From positions 1 through 35,932 of IMG/VR virus record IMGVR_UViG_3300005519_000007: a stretch of DNA of 35,932 bases. One strand, written 5' to 3'. The notes beneath the pieces were generated by a model. That model saw only the letters and a program-made list of their open reading frames with translations, was not told the DNA's origin and ran no database searches. Shown here piece by piece: positions 1 to 8,446 of this stretch; the first letter of the stretch is position 1; each line of letters starts with the position of its first letter. The position numbers were made by a program, and so were the translations under genes. Origin of the DNA: a virus.

Positions 1-1178
1 CCGTGCTGTTCCTCAGCCCGCTCGATGAACGCGTCGTTCACCTCTCGCCGCACCAGGTCCGGAACCGCGCCCTGGATGATCTCGGCTGCGTGCTCGGGCG
101 CCACGTTGACGTCGCGGCCGTGCAGCAGGTCGGACAGCGCGTTGTCTTGCAGCGTCACGTCCAGGTTGGCGTGCATCGGGTCGATCGGGATCCCGGCACC
201 GCCGCGGGCCACCATCTCCTGGCGCCGGCTGGCGAGCGCCGATTCGATCAGTGACGGGGGCGGCTTGGCCGCCTCAGTCGCGACGGTTTCTGGCCGTTCG
301 GAGAGGTGCCCGTGCAGGCCGAAGGCGGCGCCCAGGATGAGGTCGGCCGCCAGGGCTTCGCTGTCCAGCGGCTGGTACTGCGCTGCCATGTCCTTGTAGC
401 CCGCGTCGTTCAGGATGGAGCTCGATGCGTAGCGATCAGCCACGCCGAATCCGGCGTTGATCGTGGCAGCGACGCCCAGCTTCGCGCCGGTGTTCGTGGC
501 GGCCGTAGCGGCCGCGCGGGCGGTACCGTACAGCGTCGACGCCAGCGCTTCGTTTCCGGCGATCTCGGCTCGCATACCCAGTCCCGCCAAGGAAGTGGCC
601 GCGCCGCCTCCGATCTTCAGCGGCAGGAACGCGCCAGCGAATGACGTCGCGCCGGTCAAGCCGGCCATCTTCAGCGCGGTCGTCTGGTCGACGCCCTGGG
701 CCTGGGTGTCGCGCAACGTGTTGTAGCCTTCGGTGGCGGCCAGCGTGCCAGCACCCGCGATCGGGCCGCCCAGCAACGTGCCGGCCCCAAACACGGTCAG
801 CCCGTGGACCGTCGATCCCAGCAGTCGGGAGCCGCCGCCCTGCGTCGTCGGGTCAAGCCGCGACCACTCGTGCAGTTGCGTCAGCTGCTCGTCGAACAGC
901 GGCTTCTGCGGCGCCTCGGAGCGCAGCTGCGCCAAGCCCTCGCCAGTGGGGTCGGCGAACGGGTTCTCCGTCAGCCCGAGCGCCGCATTGGCTTGCGACG
1001 ACGAGGTCAGGGTGTCGGCCGCCGTTCGGGCGACGTCACCGACCGCGCCGACCGCAGACGTCCCCACGGCGGAGCCCAGGCCGGCGAACGTCCCGGGCGC
1101 TTCAGGCACGGCTGGGCTCAGCGCCGCCAGCGAGTTGATCCGGTAGTCCTTGTCGGGAGTGGTGAGCGTAAATCCCAC
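1..1178 (-). CDS. Large internal virion (ejection) protein, 3' end outside window
   Basis: The frame is open from a GTG at 1178 to the left edge, giving 392 codons without a stop. The GTG follows the previous gene's TGA by one base and has AAGGA five bases upstream; no Met codon occurs for the first ~170 residues, which supports the GTG. The N-terminal ~240 residues are rich in Gly, Ala and Thr with several hydrophobic helical stretches. More charged helical sequence follows. Position as the last gene of a podovirus tail block, after two other internal-protein candidates, matches the large ejected core protein (T7 gp16 analogue), which often carries a transglycosylase. No such domain is visible in the part present. 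Membrane-active N-terminal helices would suit a role in forming the DNA ejection channel, but that is inference from position and composition. Confidence 0.6.
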   Translation of the reverse strand, partial: MGFTLTTPDKDYRINSLAALSPAVPEAPGTFAGLGSAVGTSAVGAVGDVARTAADTLTSSSQANAALGLTENPFADPTGEGLAQLRSEAPQKPLFDEQLTQLHEWSRLDPTTQGGGSRLLGSTVHGLTVFGAGTLLGGPIAGAGTLAATEGYNTLRDTQAQGVDQTTALKMAGLTGATSFAGAFLPLKIGGGAATSLAGLGMRAEIAGNEALASTLYGTARAAATAATNTGAKLGVAATINAGFGVADRYASSSILNDAGYKDMAAQYQPLDSEALAADLILGAAFGLHGHLSERPETVATEAAKPPPSLIESALASRRQEMVARGGAGIPIDPMHANLDVTLQDNALSDLLHGRDVNVAPEHAAEIIQGAVPDLVRREVNDAFIERAEEQH

Positions 1179-1179
1179 G

Positions 1180-3573
1180 TCAATCCTTCGGCGTTCCGTA
1201 GAACTTGGAGAAGTCGACCAGGACGGGCTTACCGTCCTTGCCGGCCAGGACCTGGTTGCCGAACATCAGCCCGTACTTGCCCTCGTCCACGTTGAACAGC
1301 TTGTACTGGCTGGGTGCGTGAGCGGTGATGCCGGCGTGGCGGATCGCGTCTTCCGTGCGCGTCGGCAACTCGTCCTTGAACTGGTCGGGCGGCATCCCCC
1401 ACGGAACGAACAGGCGGCTGCCGTTCTGCGCGTCCACCGCGCCGCCAGTGACTGCCTTGACGGCGCTGGCCACGGCGCGCGGATCCACCTGGGACGGATC
1501 CATGCCGCGGTGGAACGTGTCGGCAGCGTAGTAGTTCTTGACCGCCTGGTAGACATCGCTGGCTGCGCTGTTGGCCAGGGTCGAGTCCGGGCTGGTGAAC
1601 GCGCCTGGGCCCACCGAGTTCCAGAACGCTTGGCTGAACAGCTTGTCGTCGAGCTTCAGCGCGCGGCCGTTGCTCGTCTTCTCGTCCAGGTCCTTGCCCT
1701 GCAGGATGTGCGCACCCTCGAGGATGTAGCGGCCCACAGTGTCGGAATCCTGCGCGCCGGCGTCGGTCTGCACTTGGCCCGTGTGCATCGAGATGTTGGC
1801 CGCAGTCGCCAGCGTCGTGTTCTTCGGCGCCAGCTGGTGGACCGCGTCCTGGAACCACGCGTCCTGACCGTTCAGCCCAGTGCGGATCGCCTTCAGGTAC
1901 GCCATCTGCGCGGCCGGGTTGCTGGCCGTCAGCATGCTGCTGATCTGCTCCGTCTCGGCGTTCGAGAAGATGTGCGCGTCGGCCTGGTAGTCGCCGCGGC
2001 CGGCGATCGCCACCGGCAGCCGGTCACGCACAGACTGCATGAAGTTGTTCGGCGAGCTCGTGTCCAGCGGCTTGACATTGCCCACGCCGTTGTTCTGCGC
2101 CCACTGCATGTAGTCGTCGTCGCGCATCTTGACCAGGCGCTGGAACGCCTCGGTGGCCTGGTGGAACACCGGCGCGGCCGCTGCTTCTCCCTGGCCGCCT
2201 TGCGGCTCCAGCTTGGCCAGCGTCTGCTGGGCCTGGGCCAGCGGCATCGTTGACATCTGGCCAATGAAGCCGCCCACCTGCTTGACGTAGTTCAGCTGTT
2301 CGAACCGGCGCTGGCCCTCGTCAGAGCCGTACAGGCGCTGCAAGTTGCCCAGGCCGAAGCGCGGACCGTCGAGCCCATCGAACGACTTGCCGGCCAGCAG
2401 CGACACCTGGGCGTCGCGCAAGTCCCGGTCCATCGCGCCGCGATCCTGCGCCAGGCTGCCGCCAAGCGCGGCTTCGGCCTTGCGCACCGCAGCCACGCGC
2501 TCCTGCCAGGACAGCTCGCCCCAGCCGCGGATGTTGGGCGCGGCTGCGGCAATTTGCGAGTCGTCCATCGGATCGACTTGCGGAGCAGGCGCGCCGGCGG
2601 GCGTCGACACCGACGCGGCCAGGGACTTGTCGAGCTCCTGCTGCAGGATCTTGCGTTGCTCAGGCGACGTGCTCGGCCGCGCGAGCTCGTTGCGGAGCGC
2701 GGCGATGTCGTTCTGCGTGCGCTGGGCCTGGGCGGCCGGGCTGTTGTCGGCCGAGACGCCATCGGGCATCGGCGCTTCGCCGGGCGCGAGCGGCTGCCCC
2801 TGCGTCGGCGCGACGTCGGTGGGCGTGGCCACGCCGGGCACCTGGGCCTTGAGCGTGCCGCGCATCGTGGTGCGGCCGCCACCGGCGCCCACGGTGGACA
2901 GGAACAGCTGCGGGTTGGTCGACGCGAGCACGTCGACCTGAGTCTGCGCCAGGCCGTGCTTGACGGTCTGCTGCATCTTCAGCTTCTGCTCGGGCCCGAT
3001 CGACTCGAGCGAGCCGATGGCCGCCACGCGGTTGCCCACCAGCGTGTCGTAGTTGTCGTTGCTCGGGTCGGCAGCCAGCGAGTTCTGGTCGTTGGCCATC
3101 CCCTCCTGCGTCTCGTACAGGGTCTTGGTGGCGTACACCTGTGCCTGCTGCGCGGCCGCGGTGTGCAGCAAAGACTCGCGGCTCGTGGCCATGTGCGACT
3201 CGAGCACCTTGGCCGCCACTCGATTCGGAGCCTGCGACATCAGCTCTTGCGTGCGATCGTCGATCGCTTGCGGATAGCTGTCGGCCAGCGTCTTGAACTT
3301 GGTGTTGAATTCCGGGTCGCTCGGGTCGAGCGCGTTCACCTGCTGCGTGAACTGCTGCTGCAGGTCGGTGCGCGCCTTGGATGCGTTGTTGTACGCCCAC
3401 ATGCGGCCCTGGTCATTCTCGACCCGTTGCACTTGGTGGCCGGCTTCCTCCAGGCTCGACCCCAGCTGGCTCAGGCTGTTGCCGATGTCCGCGCCGAAGT
3501 CTTGCGGCGACGCCTGGGCGGCAACTTGACCTTGCGGAAGAATGTGGTCGTCGTAGGTCGGGATTTGGGGCAC
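1180..3573 (-). CDS. Internal virion protein, 797 aa (T7 gp15-like position)
   Basis: This long, mostly helical, Gln- and Ala-rich soluble protein begins MPQIPTYDD. It has predicted coiled-coil-like sequence in residues ~30-190 with many QQ and AQ runs. It contains a Pro/Ala/Gly-rich linker around residues 240-350 that separates the N-terminal helical part from a larger C-terminal part. No enzymatic motif is recognisable. It lies between a small membrane-prone internal protein and the large terminal ejection protein, the T7 gp14-gp15-gp16 order, so it is probably a middle-sized internal core/ejection protein released into the host envelope with the DNA. Spacing to the upstream gene is three bases and to the downstream GTG one base, so translation is probably coupled. 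Function is inferred from order and composition. Confidence 0.65.
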   Translation of the reverse strand: MPQIPTYDDHILPQGQVAAQASPQDFGADIGNSLSQLGSSLEEAGHQVQRVENDQGRMWAYNNASKARTDLQQQFTQQVNALDPSDPEFNTKFKTLADSYPQAIDDRTQELMSQAPNRVAAKVLESHMATSRESLLHTAAAQQAQVYATKTLYETQEGMANDQNSLAADPSNDNYDTLVGNRVAAIGSLESIGPEQKLKMQQTVKHGLAQTQVDVLASTNPQLFLSTVGAGGGRTTMRGTLKAQVPGVATPTDVAPTQGQPLAPGEAPMPDGVSADNSPAAQAQRTQNDIAALRNELARPSTSPEQRKILQQELDKSLAASVSTPAGAPAPQVDPMDDSQIAAAAPNIRGWGELSWQERVAAVRKAEAALGGSLAQDRGAMDRDLRDAQVSLLAGKSFDGLDGPRFGLGNLQRLYGSDEGQRRFEQLNYVKQVGGFIGQMSTMPLAQAQQTLAKLEPQGGQGEAAAAPVFHQATEAFQRLVKMRDDDYMQWAQNNGVGNVKPLDTSSPNNFMQSVRDRLPVAIAGRGDYQADAHIFSNAETEQISSMLTASNPAAQMAYLKAIRTGLNGQDAWFQDAVHQLAPKNTTLATAANISMHTGQVQTDAGAQDSDTVGRYILEGAHILQGKDLDEKTSNGRALKLDDKLFSQAFWNSVGPGAFTSPDSTLANSAASDVYQAVKNYYAADTFHRGMDPSQVDPRAVASAVKAVTGGAVDAQNGSRLFVPWGMPPDQFKDELPTRTEDAIRHAGITAHAPSQYKLFNVDEGKYGLMFGNQVLAGKDGKPVLVDFSKFYGTPKD

Positions 3574-3576
3574 TGG

Positions 3577-4041
3577 TCAGCCTCCGAAAGATTGGCCGCC
3601 CATGCCGCCGCCGTACATGCGGCCGAGGCCGCCGACGACCGCGCCGGCCGCAGCCAGGTAGCCCGAGGTCGTCGCCTCTTGCGAGTTGGCGTTCTCCAGC
3701 AGCGACTGGTCCTTGTAGCCCGCCGCGCGCAGCGAGGCGTTGTACTTGATCGTCAGGTTGTCCAGCATCGCCGAGCGGGCGCTGTCGGCCAGGACGTCGG
3801 TCGGCGAGCCGCTGCCAACGTCGACGCCACTCGCGCCGTACGCGGCCACGCCCTGCCCGATCCGGCGCTCGGCGTCGCGCGACTGCGCCTGAGCCGCCGC
3901 CTCGCCCTGCTCGCTGGCGACCATCGCGTTCTGCGCCGCGATCTTGCTGTTGTAGTCGGCGGCGGACGCCTTCGCATTGGCGCTTCGGATGGCACCGGCC
4001 GCGGCCATGGCGATGCCGGCGATTGCTAGTGGGACTGCCAT
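3577..4041 (-). CDS. Small internal virion protein (T7 gp14-like), 154 aa
   Basis: The start chosen is the ATG at 4041, because the protein then begins MAVPLAIAGIAMAAAG, a hydrophobic helix. A longer reading to 4137 only adds Arg-rich sequence antisense to nothing conserved. The remainder is Ala-rich and helical with long Q/A/E stretches, and ends in a Gly/Met-rich tail (residues ~130-154). N-terminal hydrophobic helices plus Ala/Gln-rich amphipathic helices are typical of gp14-like internal proteins that insert in the outer membrane during ejection. The gene overlaps the upstream GNAT-like gene by 16 bases and precedes the 797-aa internal protein by three bases. Assignment rests on gene order and composition; no enzymatic motif is present. 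Confidence 0.6.
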   Translation of the reverse strand: MAVPLAIAGIAMAAAGAIRSANAKASAADYNSKIAAQNAMVASEQGEAAAQAQSRDAERRIGQGVAAYGASGVDVGSGSPTDVLADSARSAMLDNLTIKYNASLRAAGYKDQSLLENANSQEATTSGYLAAAGAVVGGLGRMYGGGMGGQSFGG

Positions 4042-4463
4042 GACGTGATCCTCGCGTAGAGAGCGCTGTCCTCGCCCGTGGGGAGGTGCGCGCGCATGCA
4101 CGGCGCTTCGAGCTGGAAGCCCAGCATCTTCAGCCACCGGTGGCCCTGCTCGAAATCCGTGCGGACGTCAGCCTCGATGCGTCGATACGGTGCCACCTTG
4201 AGCAGGTTGAGCGCGGCGCGGTGCAGGCCGATGAAGTGCTGCCCGCAGTCCTGGTCGATGTAGGCCCACATCGTTGCGCGGTTGGGCCACAGTTCGACCA
4301 AACCACCAACAGCGAGCACGCGGCCCGCGGCCACGTAGGTGAACGACAGCTCCGACTCGAGCGCGCGAGCATGCGCCGGCGTCATGTACTCGCTGACGCT
4401 GGCCTGGGCAGGCTGCACCTGAATCAGCGCCAAGTGCTCCGCGCGGAAAGGCGTGAGGCTCAT
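4026..4463 (-). CDS. GNAT-fold-like phage protein in the ejection cassette, 145 aa
   Basis: The ATG at 4463 overlaps the stop of the tail nozzle gene (ATGA). The 145 residues have the layout of a small GNAT acyltransferase: an N-terminal helix with an acceptor-side loop, a central strand carrying AAGRVLAVGGLVEL (~residues 49-62), and C-terminal LKVAPYRRIEADVRTDFEQGHRWLKMLGF (~residues 88-117). The last resembles the helix-strand pair in which GNAT enzymes carry a late aromatic/Gly-Phe motif. The usual Q/RxxGxG/A acetyl-CoA loop is not evident, so catalysis is doubtful. Podoviruses with this tail arrangement often carry a comparable small protein between nozzle and internal proteins (T7 gp13 region), where it assists virion assembly. 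I see the fold signature but cannot assign a substrate. Confidence 0.5.
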   Translation of the reverse strand: MSLTPFRAEHLALIQVQPAQASVSEYMTPAHARALESELSFTYVAAGRVLAVGGLVELWPNRATMWAYIDQDCGQHFIGLHRAALNLLKVAPYRRIEADVRTDFEQGHRWLKMLGFQLEAPCMRAHLPTGEDSALYARITSWQSH

Positions 4464-6760
4464 AGGTTGTCCTGCGTCTCCAGCTGAGCCATCAGCATGG
4501 TGATGTTGCACGGCAGCGGATCGGTGTGCGTCCACGAGAGCTGGCCTTCGGGCGTCCACGAGCCCTCCCATGACCACCGCTTGTCGCCGCTGAACAGTGC
4601 GGGCGCCAGCCCCATCGGGTCGGCACTCGTGCGGAACGGCTCGTCGTAGGCGCCCACGCCGTTGTAGTCCGACACCGCGTTGAAGCCCAGCGTCTGGAAG
4701 AACCGGAACACGGCCCGGAACACGCGCTTCATCTTGCCTTGCGCCGGCCCGTCCGCGCCGCCCGCTTCGATGCGCATCGTCTGAGCGCTGGCGATGTACT
4801 TCAGCCCGACCTGCACCGTCTTGGCCGTGCGGCTGAGCGTGATCGATCCGGTGTTGCTGACGACGCAATCCGGATGCGTGGCGCCATCGGCGAGCACGCC
4901 GACCGTCTCTCCGACCAGCCAGGTCAGGCCCGTGACCGTCGAAGTTGCGATGCCGTAGTTCCCGGCCGCGCTGCAATCAAGGTATGTCGCGGCGCCAACC
5001 GAATCGCCGTCTTCCCACAGCTTGTCCATGACTTCGACAGAGCGCAGCGTGGCGCCGTTGATCTGCCGGGACACGGCGACCCACACCTCGTCGCGCTGGA
5101 TGTTTGGCGCCGGGATGCAGCACACGCTCTCGATGAACACTCGATTGCCACCGAGTTTGTGCTGCGCCCACCCGCACACGTCCTGGTCCTTGTCGTACGT
5201 GACGCTGACCAGGTTTCCGTCGTTGCGCACCACCCACACCGTCTGTTGCGGCGCGAGCTGCATGTCCATCTGCTTGATTCCACCAGTGGTCAGGTGCTCG
5301 CCCAGCTGCGAGATGTCGGGCGCCTGGAACGTGCCGCCGATGTACTGGTACATCATCTCGCGCACCTTGCGGCCGGTGCGCTGCAGGAACAGCAGCGCCT
5401 TGCCAGCGCGCACCGGCGCCACCTGGGCACAGCCGTACGCCGAGACTTGCCGTGCGCTGATGTTCGAAGGCGTCGTCGCCTGCTGAAGCGTGCCTGGGGA
5501 GACGACCCATTCTGAGCTCGCAGTGCCGACCACCAGGCCCCACTCGTCGGACATGAGCCACGCCACGGACGAAGCGGCCCGTGCGTTCAGCGTGAACGAG
5601 ATCGCGTTCGAATCGACCACGGTGCCGTCGAACAGCGTGGGCGCGAAGTTCTCGTAGTCGCCCGTGTTCGAACCGTCCACACGGCTGGGGTAGTTCGTGG
5701 AGCCGCCCCAGGTGAGTCGATCCTGGTGGAACGTGACCGCGGCCGGATACCCGTCCGTCGAGTTCCACACGCCCAGGCGCCAGAAAGTCGTGCTGTTGAC
5801 CACGGGCGAGGTCGGCGCCGACAACGTGATCGGCACGCTGCCGGTGCCGTAGCCAGTGCCGGTGGCCGTCATCGTGATGCTGGTGACGACGCCCAGCGTC
5901 AGCGTGGCGTAGCCAGCGGCGCCAGAGCCGGTGCCACCGAACGTGACGGTCGGAGGCGACGTGCCGTAGCCGCTGCCGCCGTTGTCGACCGAGGCGGTGA
6001 GGATGTTGCCGGACGACGCCGTGCCGTGGCCGGTGGCCGTGGCCAGCACCTGGGTGCCAGTCGGCGTGGCCCAGGTCAGCGTGATGTGCGTGGCATCGAC
6101 GAATGTGGCGATCGTCCCCCACTGCCACACACCGCCGCCGCACTTGATCCGCAGCGTGCGACCGACGTCGCTGGCACGGAAACCAGCTCCACCGTTGATG
6201 CCAGTCGTGCTGCTGGCCGTGACCGTGACAGTGCCCGTCGAGCCGCTCGGCGTCAGGGTCGTGGTCGTCGAGTTGATCGGCAGGTACGGACCGTCAAGGA
6301 ACGTGATGTTGCTGATCGCCCAGTTGGTCGCGCCGAACCGCTGCAGCTTGGCCGGCGGGTAGTTCGGGTGCGCGATGTACAGCGTGTCGGCCGACTGCGC
6401 AAACGTCAGGGCCGAGAGGTCACTCGAGGCGTACGGCGAGACGATCTCGTAGGGGACACCTCCGCTGAGCAGCTGCCCGTCGTTGGCGTAGAACCGAACG
6501 TAGTTCTGACCGAACTCCAGCACGTACGCCTGGGTGATGCTGAACTCGAACTTGACCAGGCGGACCGAGAAGTTCGAGTTCTTCACCGCGGCGACAAAGC
6601 GCGTGCCCGGCCGCTTGGTCAGGCCGCCTTGGACGGTCGGCATGAAATTCAGGCACTGCGCGAGCGCGGTGCGGTAGCGGGCGATGTCGAAGCGCCCGTA
6701 CACAAGGGGCGACCATTCGCCCCCGTTGAAACTGTTCTGGACCCAGGTTGCGCGCGCCAT
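4460..6760 (-). CDS. Tail nozzle-like protein, 766 aa, with inserted Gly-rich beta repeats
   Basis: The N-terminus reads WVQNSFNGGEWSPLVYGRFDIARY and continues with a conserved 'NFMPTVQGGLTKRPGTRFV' segment. This is the hallmark of the large nozzle / tail tubular B-type proteins of podoviruses that follow the portal-proximal adaptor. The body is beta-rich with many Thr, Ser, Gly and Trp residues. Residues ~258-317 contain two tandem Gly-Tyr-Gly/Pro-Thr-rich units (GGSGYGTSPPTVTF type) that look like an inserted repeat domain rather than part of the core fold. The predicted role is the distal tube of the short tail, on which fibres dock. The gene starts three bases after the adaptor gene stop and ends in an ATGA overlap with the GNAT-like gene, so it is part of one late operon. 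Confidence 0.75.
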   Translation of the reverse strand: MARATWVQNSFNGGEWSPLVYGRFDIARYRTALAQCLNFMPTVQGGLTKRPGTRFVAAVKNSNFSVRLVKFEFSITQAYVLEFGQNYVRFYANDGQLLSGGVPYEIVSPYASSDLSALTFAQSADTLYIAHPNYPPAKLQRFGATNWAISNITFLDGPYLPINSTTTTLTPSGSTGTVTVTASSTTGINGGAGFRASDVGRTLRIKCGGGVWQWGTIATFVDATHITLTWATPTGTQVLATATGHGTASSGNILTASVDNGGSGYGTSPPTVTFGGTGSGAAGYATLTLGVVTSITMTATGTGYGTGSVPITLSAPTSPVVNSTTFWRLGVWNSTDGYPAAVTFHQDRLTWGGSTNYPSRVDGSNTGDYENFAPTLFDGTVVDSNAISFTLNARAASSVAWLMSDEWGLVVGTASSEWVVSPGTLQQATTPSNISARQVSAYGCAQVAPVRAGKALLFLQRTGRKVREMMYQYIGGTFQAPDISQLGEHLTTGGIKQMDMQLAPQQTVWVVRNDGNLVSVTYDKDQDVCGWAQHKLGGNRVFIESVCCIPAPNIQRDEVWVAVSRQINGATLRSVEVMDKLWEDGDSVGAATYLDCSAAGNYGIATSTVTGLTWLVGETVGVLADGATHPDCVVSNTGSITLSRTAKTVQVGLKYIASAQTMRIEAGGADGPAQGKMKRVFRAVFRFFQTLGFNAVSDYNGVGAYDEPFRTSADPMGLAPALFSGDKRWSWEGSWTPEGQLSWTHTDPLPCNITMLMAQLETQDNL

Positions 6761-6763
6761 GGC

Positions 6764-7399
6764 TCACAACCTCGCAAGCCACCAGTCGTCGTCCGGCGGA
6801 TCGGCCGGGATCGACTCGAACGCATCGGCGACGCGCGCCTCGGACATGGCGTCCTTGTAGTCGTCCTGGAGAGCCTTCTTCTTGGCTGGCGAGTTGGTCA
6901 GCACTTCGCAGATGTCGATGGCCAGCGACAGCGACAGCACGCTGTAGAAGCTGGCGTCGAACTGCGTCACATCGGTGATGTCGGCGATGTAGCGCAGGTT
7001 CAGGCTGACCGGGACCGGCGTCGTGGTCGTGACCAGCACAGGCATGAACGGGTAGGCGCTCACGCCGAACGGCGACGTGGCCGAATTGGTCAGGATCTTG
7101 CGGCCCTCGATCGCCCAATCGAGGTAAGCGTCGTTGGGGTAGATCACGCGCAGGCAGTCAGCCGGCAGCGAGAACTGGTACTGGTAGTCCGAAACCGGCG
7201 TGGTCGAATCCGGCGCCAGCACCACGCGCTTGATGGCGAACTTCCAGAAGTGGCGACGGATCTCGTCGCGCCGGTTCGAGTCGTAGGCGACGGAACACGC
7301 ACGAGCCTCGCGGCTGTTGTCCGCGAGGCTCATGATCGTGGCTGCGCCGACGCGCTGGAGCGCGCTGTTGCAGATGTCGACGACCGACTGACCGGCCAT
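6764..7399 (-). CDS. Head-tail adaptor / tail tubular A-like protein, 211 aa
   Basis: The sequence starts MAGQSVVDICNSALQRVGAATIMSLADNSREARACSVAYDSNRRDEIRRHFWKFA. That pattern (ICNxALxxxG, 'LxDxSxxAxxC', then 'RDxxLRxxxWxFA') is characteristic of the tail tubular A / gp11-type adaptor ring that binds beneath the portal in podoviruses. A later stretch, YQYQFSLPADCLRVIY (~residues 93-108), is also typical of the family. Length is close to that of T7 gp11 (about 200 aa). It is followed after three bases by the nozzle gene, which is the standard order. The predicted role is to connect the portal dodecamer with the nozzle. Recognition is by motif pattern, and I consider it reliable. Confidence 0.78.
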   Translation of the reverse strand: MAGQSVVDICNSALQRVGAATIMSLADNSREARACSVAYDSNRRDEIRRHFWKFAIKRVVLAPDSTTPVSDYQYQFSLPADCLRVIYPNDAYLDWAIEGRKILTNSATSPFGVSAYPFMPVLVTTTTPVPVSLNLRYIADITDVTQFDASFYSVLSLSLAIDICEVLTNSPAKKKALQDDYKDAMSEARVADAFESIPADPPDDDWWLARL

Positions 7400-7400
7400 G

Positions 7401-7754
7401 TCAGCCCACGCCGGCCAGAGCTGCGTTGACGCTGGACCCGGCGCCGCCGGTGATCGCGCAGCGCACGTTGCACGCAGGCATCTCGATCGGCGTGACGACG
7501 AACGGCAGCGTGGTGTTCTTCACGATCGCGTTGCCGGCCAGGGCGCCGACATCGCACCACGTGTTGTCGAGCAACTGCACTTGCAGGCTGATCGTGGCGC
7601 CGCCCGCAGTGCCGTCTGCACTGAACAGATAGCGGCCGCCACGGATCGGCGTTGACGGGCCGGTGGCGGTGAGCGCCGTGCCTTGCGTGCCGGGCACACC
7701 ACCCCACACGGCGCCGGTGTTCAGGTCATAGACCTGTGCATCTGAGCGCGACAT
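7401..7754 (-). CDS. Small structural protein of unknown role, 117 aa
   Basis: This is a beta-rich, Gly/Ala/Thr-rich 117-residue protein lacking charged helices, signal peptide or membrane segment. A segment around residues 38-70, GGRYLFSADGTAGGATISLQVQLLDNTW, resembles the small beta-sandwich proteins that phages place between capsid and tail genes, and two Cys residues occur near the C-terminus (NVRCAI and DNTWCDV). The gene ends one base before the adaptor gene and starts three bases after the preceding small gene, so it is translated within the virion operon. A decoration, head-completion or fibre-accessory role is possible. I do not recognise the family. Confidence 0.6.
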   Translation of the reverse strand: MSRSDAQVYDLNTGAVWGGVPGTQGTALTATGPSTPIRGGRYLFSADGTAGGATISLQVQLLDNTWCDVGALAGNAIVKNTTLPFVVTPIEMPACNVRCAITGGAGSSVNAALAGVG

Positions 7755-7757
7755 GAC

Positions 7758-7949
7758 TTACACCGGCGGCCAGGTGCCGGTCGCGATCGCCAGGTAGAGC
7801 TTCTCCATGGCGATCAGGGCCGTTTCCTTGTCGGTGATGTTCGACGCGTTGAACTGGACTTCCGCGTCCTTGCTCTGCGTCGACGTCGCGATGCTGGGCG
7901 GCTGGTCCACCACGCCCTGGGTGTTGTTCACCCCGATGAAGTACGCCAT
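7758..7949 (-). CDS. Hypothetical small protein in the capsid-tail interval, 63 aa
   Basis: The ATG at 7949 is preceded by AGGAGA (rc of tctcct at 7957-7962), a strong ribosome-binding site. The 63 residues begin MAYFIGVNN and contain a central amphipathic helix with the pattern DKETALIAMEKLYLAIATG. There is no membrane segment, Cys cluster or enzymatic motif. Small proteins of this size between the cement and adaptor genes are common in BPP-1-like phages. I do not recognise a function. It is co-directional and tightly packed with the genes on each side, which supports its reality. Confidence 0.6.
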   Translation of the reverse strand: MAYFIGVNNTQGVVDQPPSIATSTQSKDAEVQFNASNITDKETALIAMEKLYLAIATGTWPPV

Positions 7950-7996
7950 GTGCGTCTCCTGTTAAGGAGCGGGGGCCGAAGCCCCCGCGTGGCCGA

Positions 7997-8434
7997 TCAG
8001 GTCGGAGTGGAGAAGTACAGGTCCACGACCAGGGTGCCGGACGCCGGAAGGTTGGCGACCAGGACCTGGAGCAGGATCTGCTCTTCGGCCGTCAACGCGG
8101 TCTGCGTGATCGTCGCCGTCTTGCCGAACATCGTCGGCGTGTCCGTCGACGTGAAGACGGCCGCGGCCTTGTACTTGGCCACCGAAGCTGCCGTACCGAC
8201 CGACACCGTCGACGTGCCCAGCGACGTGTCGCTGGTGATGACGCCATAGGCGAAGGTCAGGCCGGCCGGCACGTAGGCCAGGTAGATTTCGTTGCCGGCG
8301 CCGAAGACCTGGGACGCCAGCGTGATCGTGGCGCGGTAGCGGCGCAGCCGCGCGCCGTAGCCAGACACCGCGGACGCCTTGACGACCGGGGTGCTGCCGA
8401 TGCCCGACAGTTCGTTGGAGAGAGTGGTTGCCAT
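7997..8434 (-). CDS. Probable capsid cement/decoration protein, 145 aa
   Basis: This 145-residue, nearly all-beta protein is rich in Ala, Thr, Ser and Val and has very few charged residues (MATTLSNELSG at the start, LYFSTPT at the end). It sits 12 bases downstream of the major capsid gene. In phage BPP-1, as I recall, the gene directly downstream of the major capsid protein (Bbp17) is Bbp16, a cement protein of about 140 residues with a jelly-roll fold. The size, strand-rich composition and position fit that role of locking capsomers from outside. Sequence similarity itself cannot be checked here. The start has GGAGG about eight bases upstream, consistent with high expression. Confidence 0.6.
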   Translation of the reverse strand: MATTLSNELSGIGSTPVVKASAVSGYGARLRRYRATITLASQVFGAGNEIYLAYVPAGLTFAYGVITSDTSLGTSTVSVGTAASVAKYKAAAVFTSTDTPTMFGKTATITQTALTAEEQILLQVLVANLPASGTLVVDLYFSTPT

Positions 8435-8446
8435 GCGGGCCTCCGA

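Noticed and set aside
2554-4029. Long open frames opposite the virion genes, such as this 491-codon one
   Set aside because: They are antisense shadows of GC-rich genes with Arg/His/Val/Leu-rich composition. The minus-strand products have recognisable phage patterns and ribosome-binding sites.
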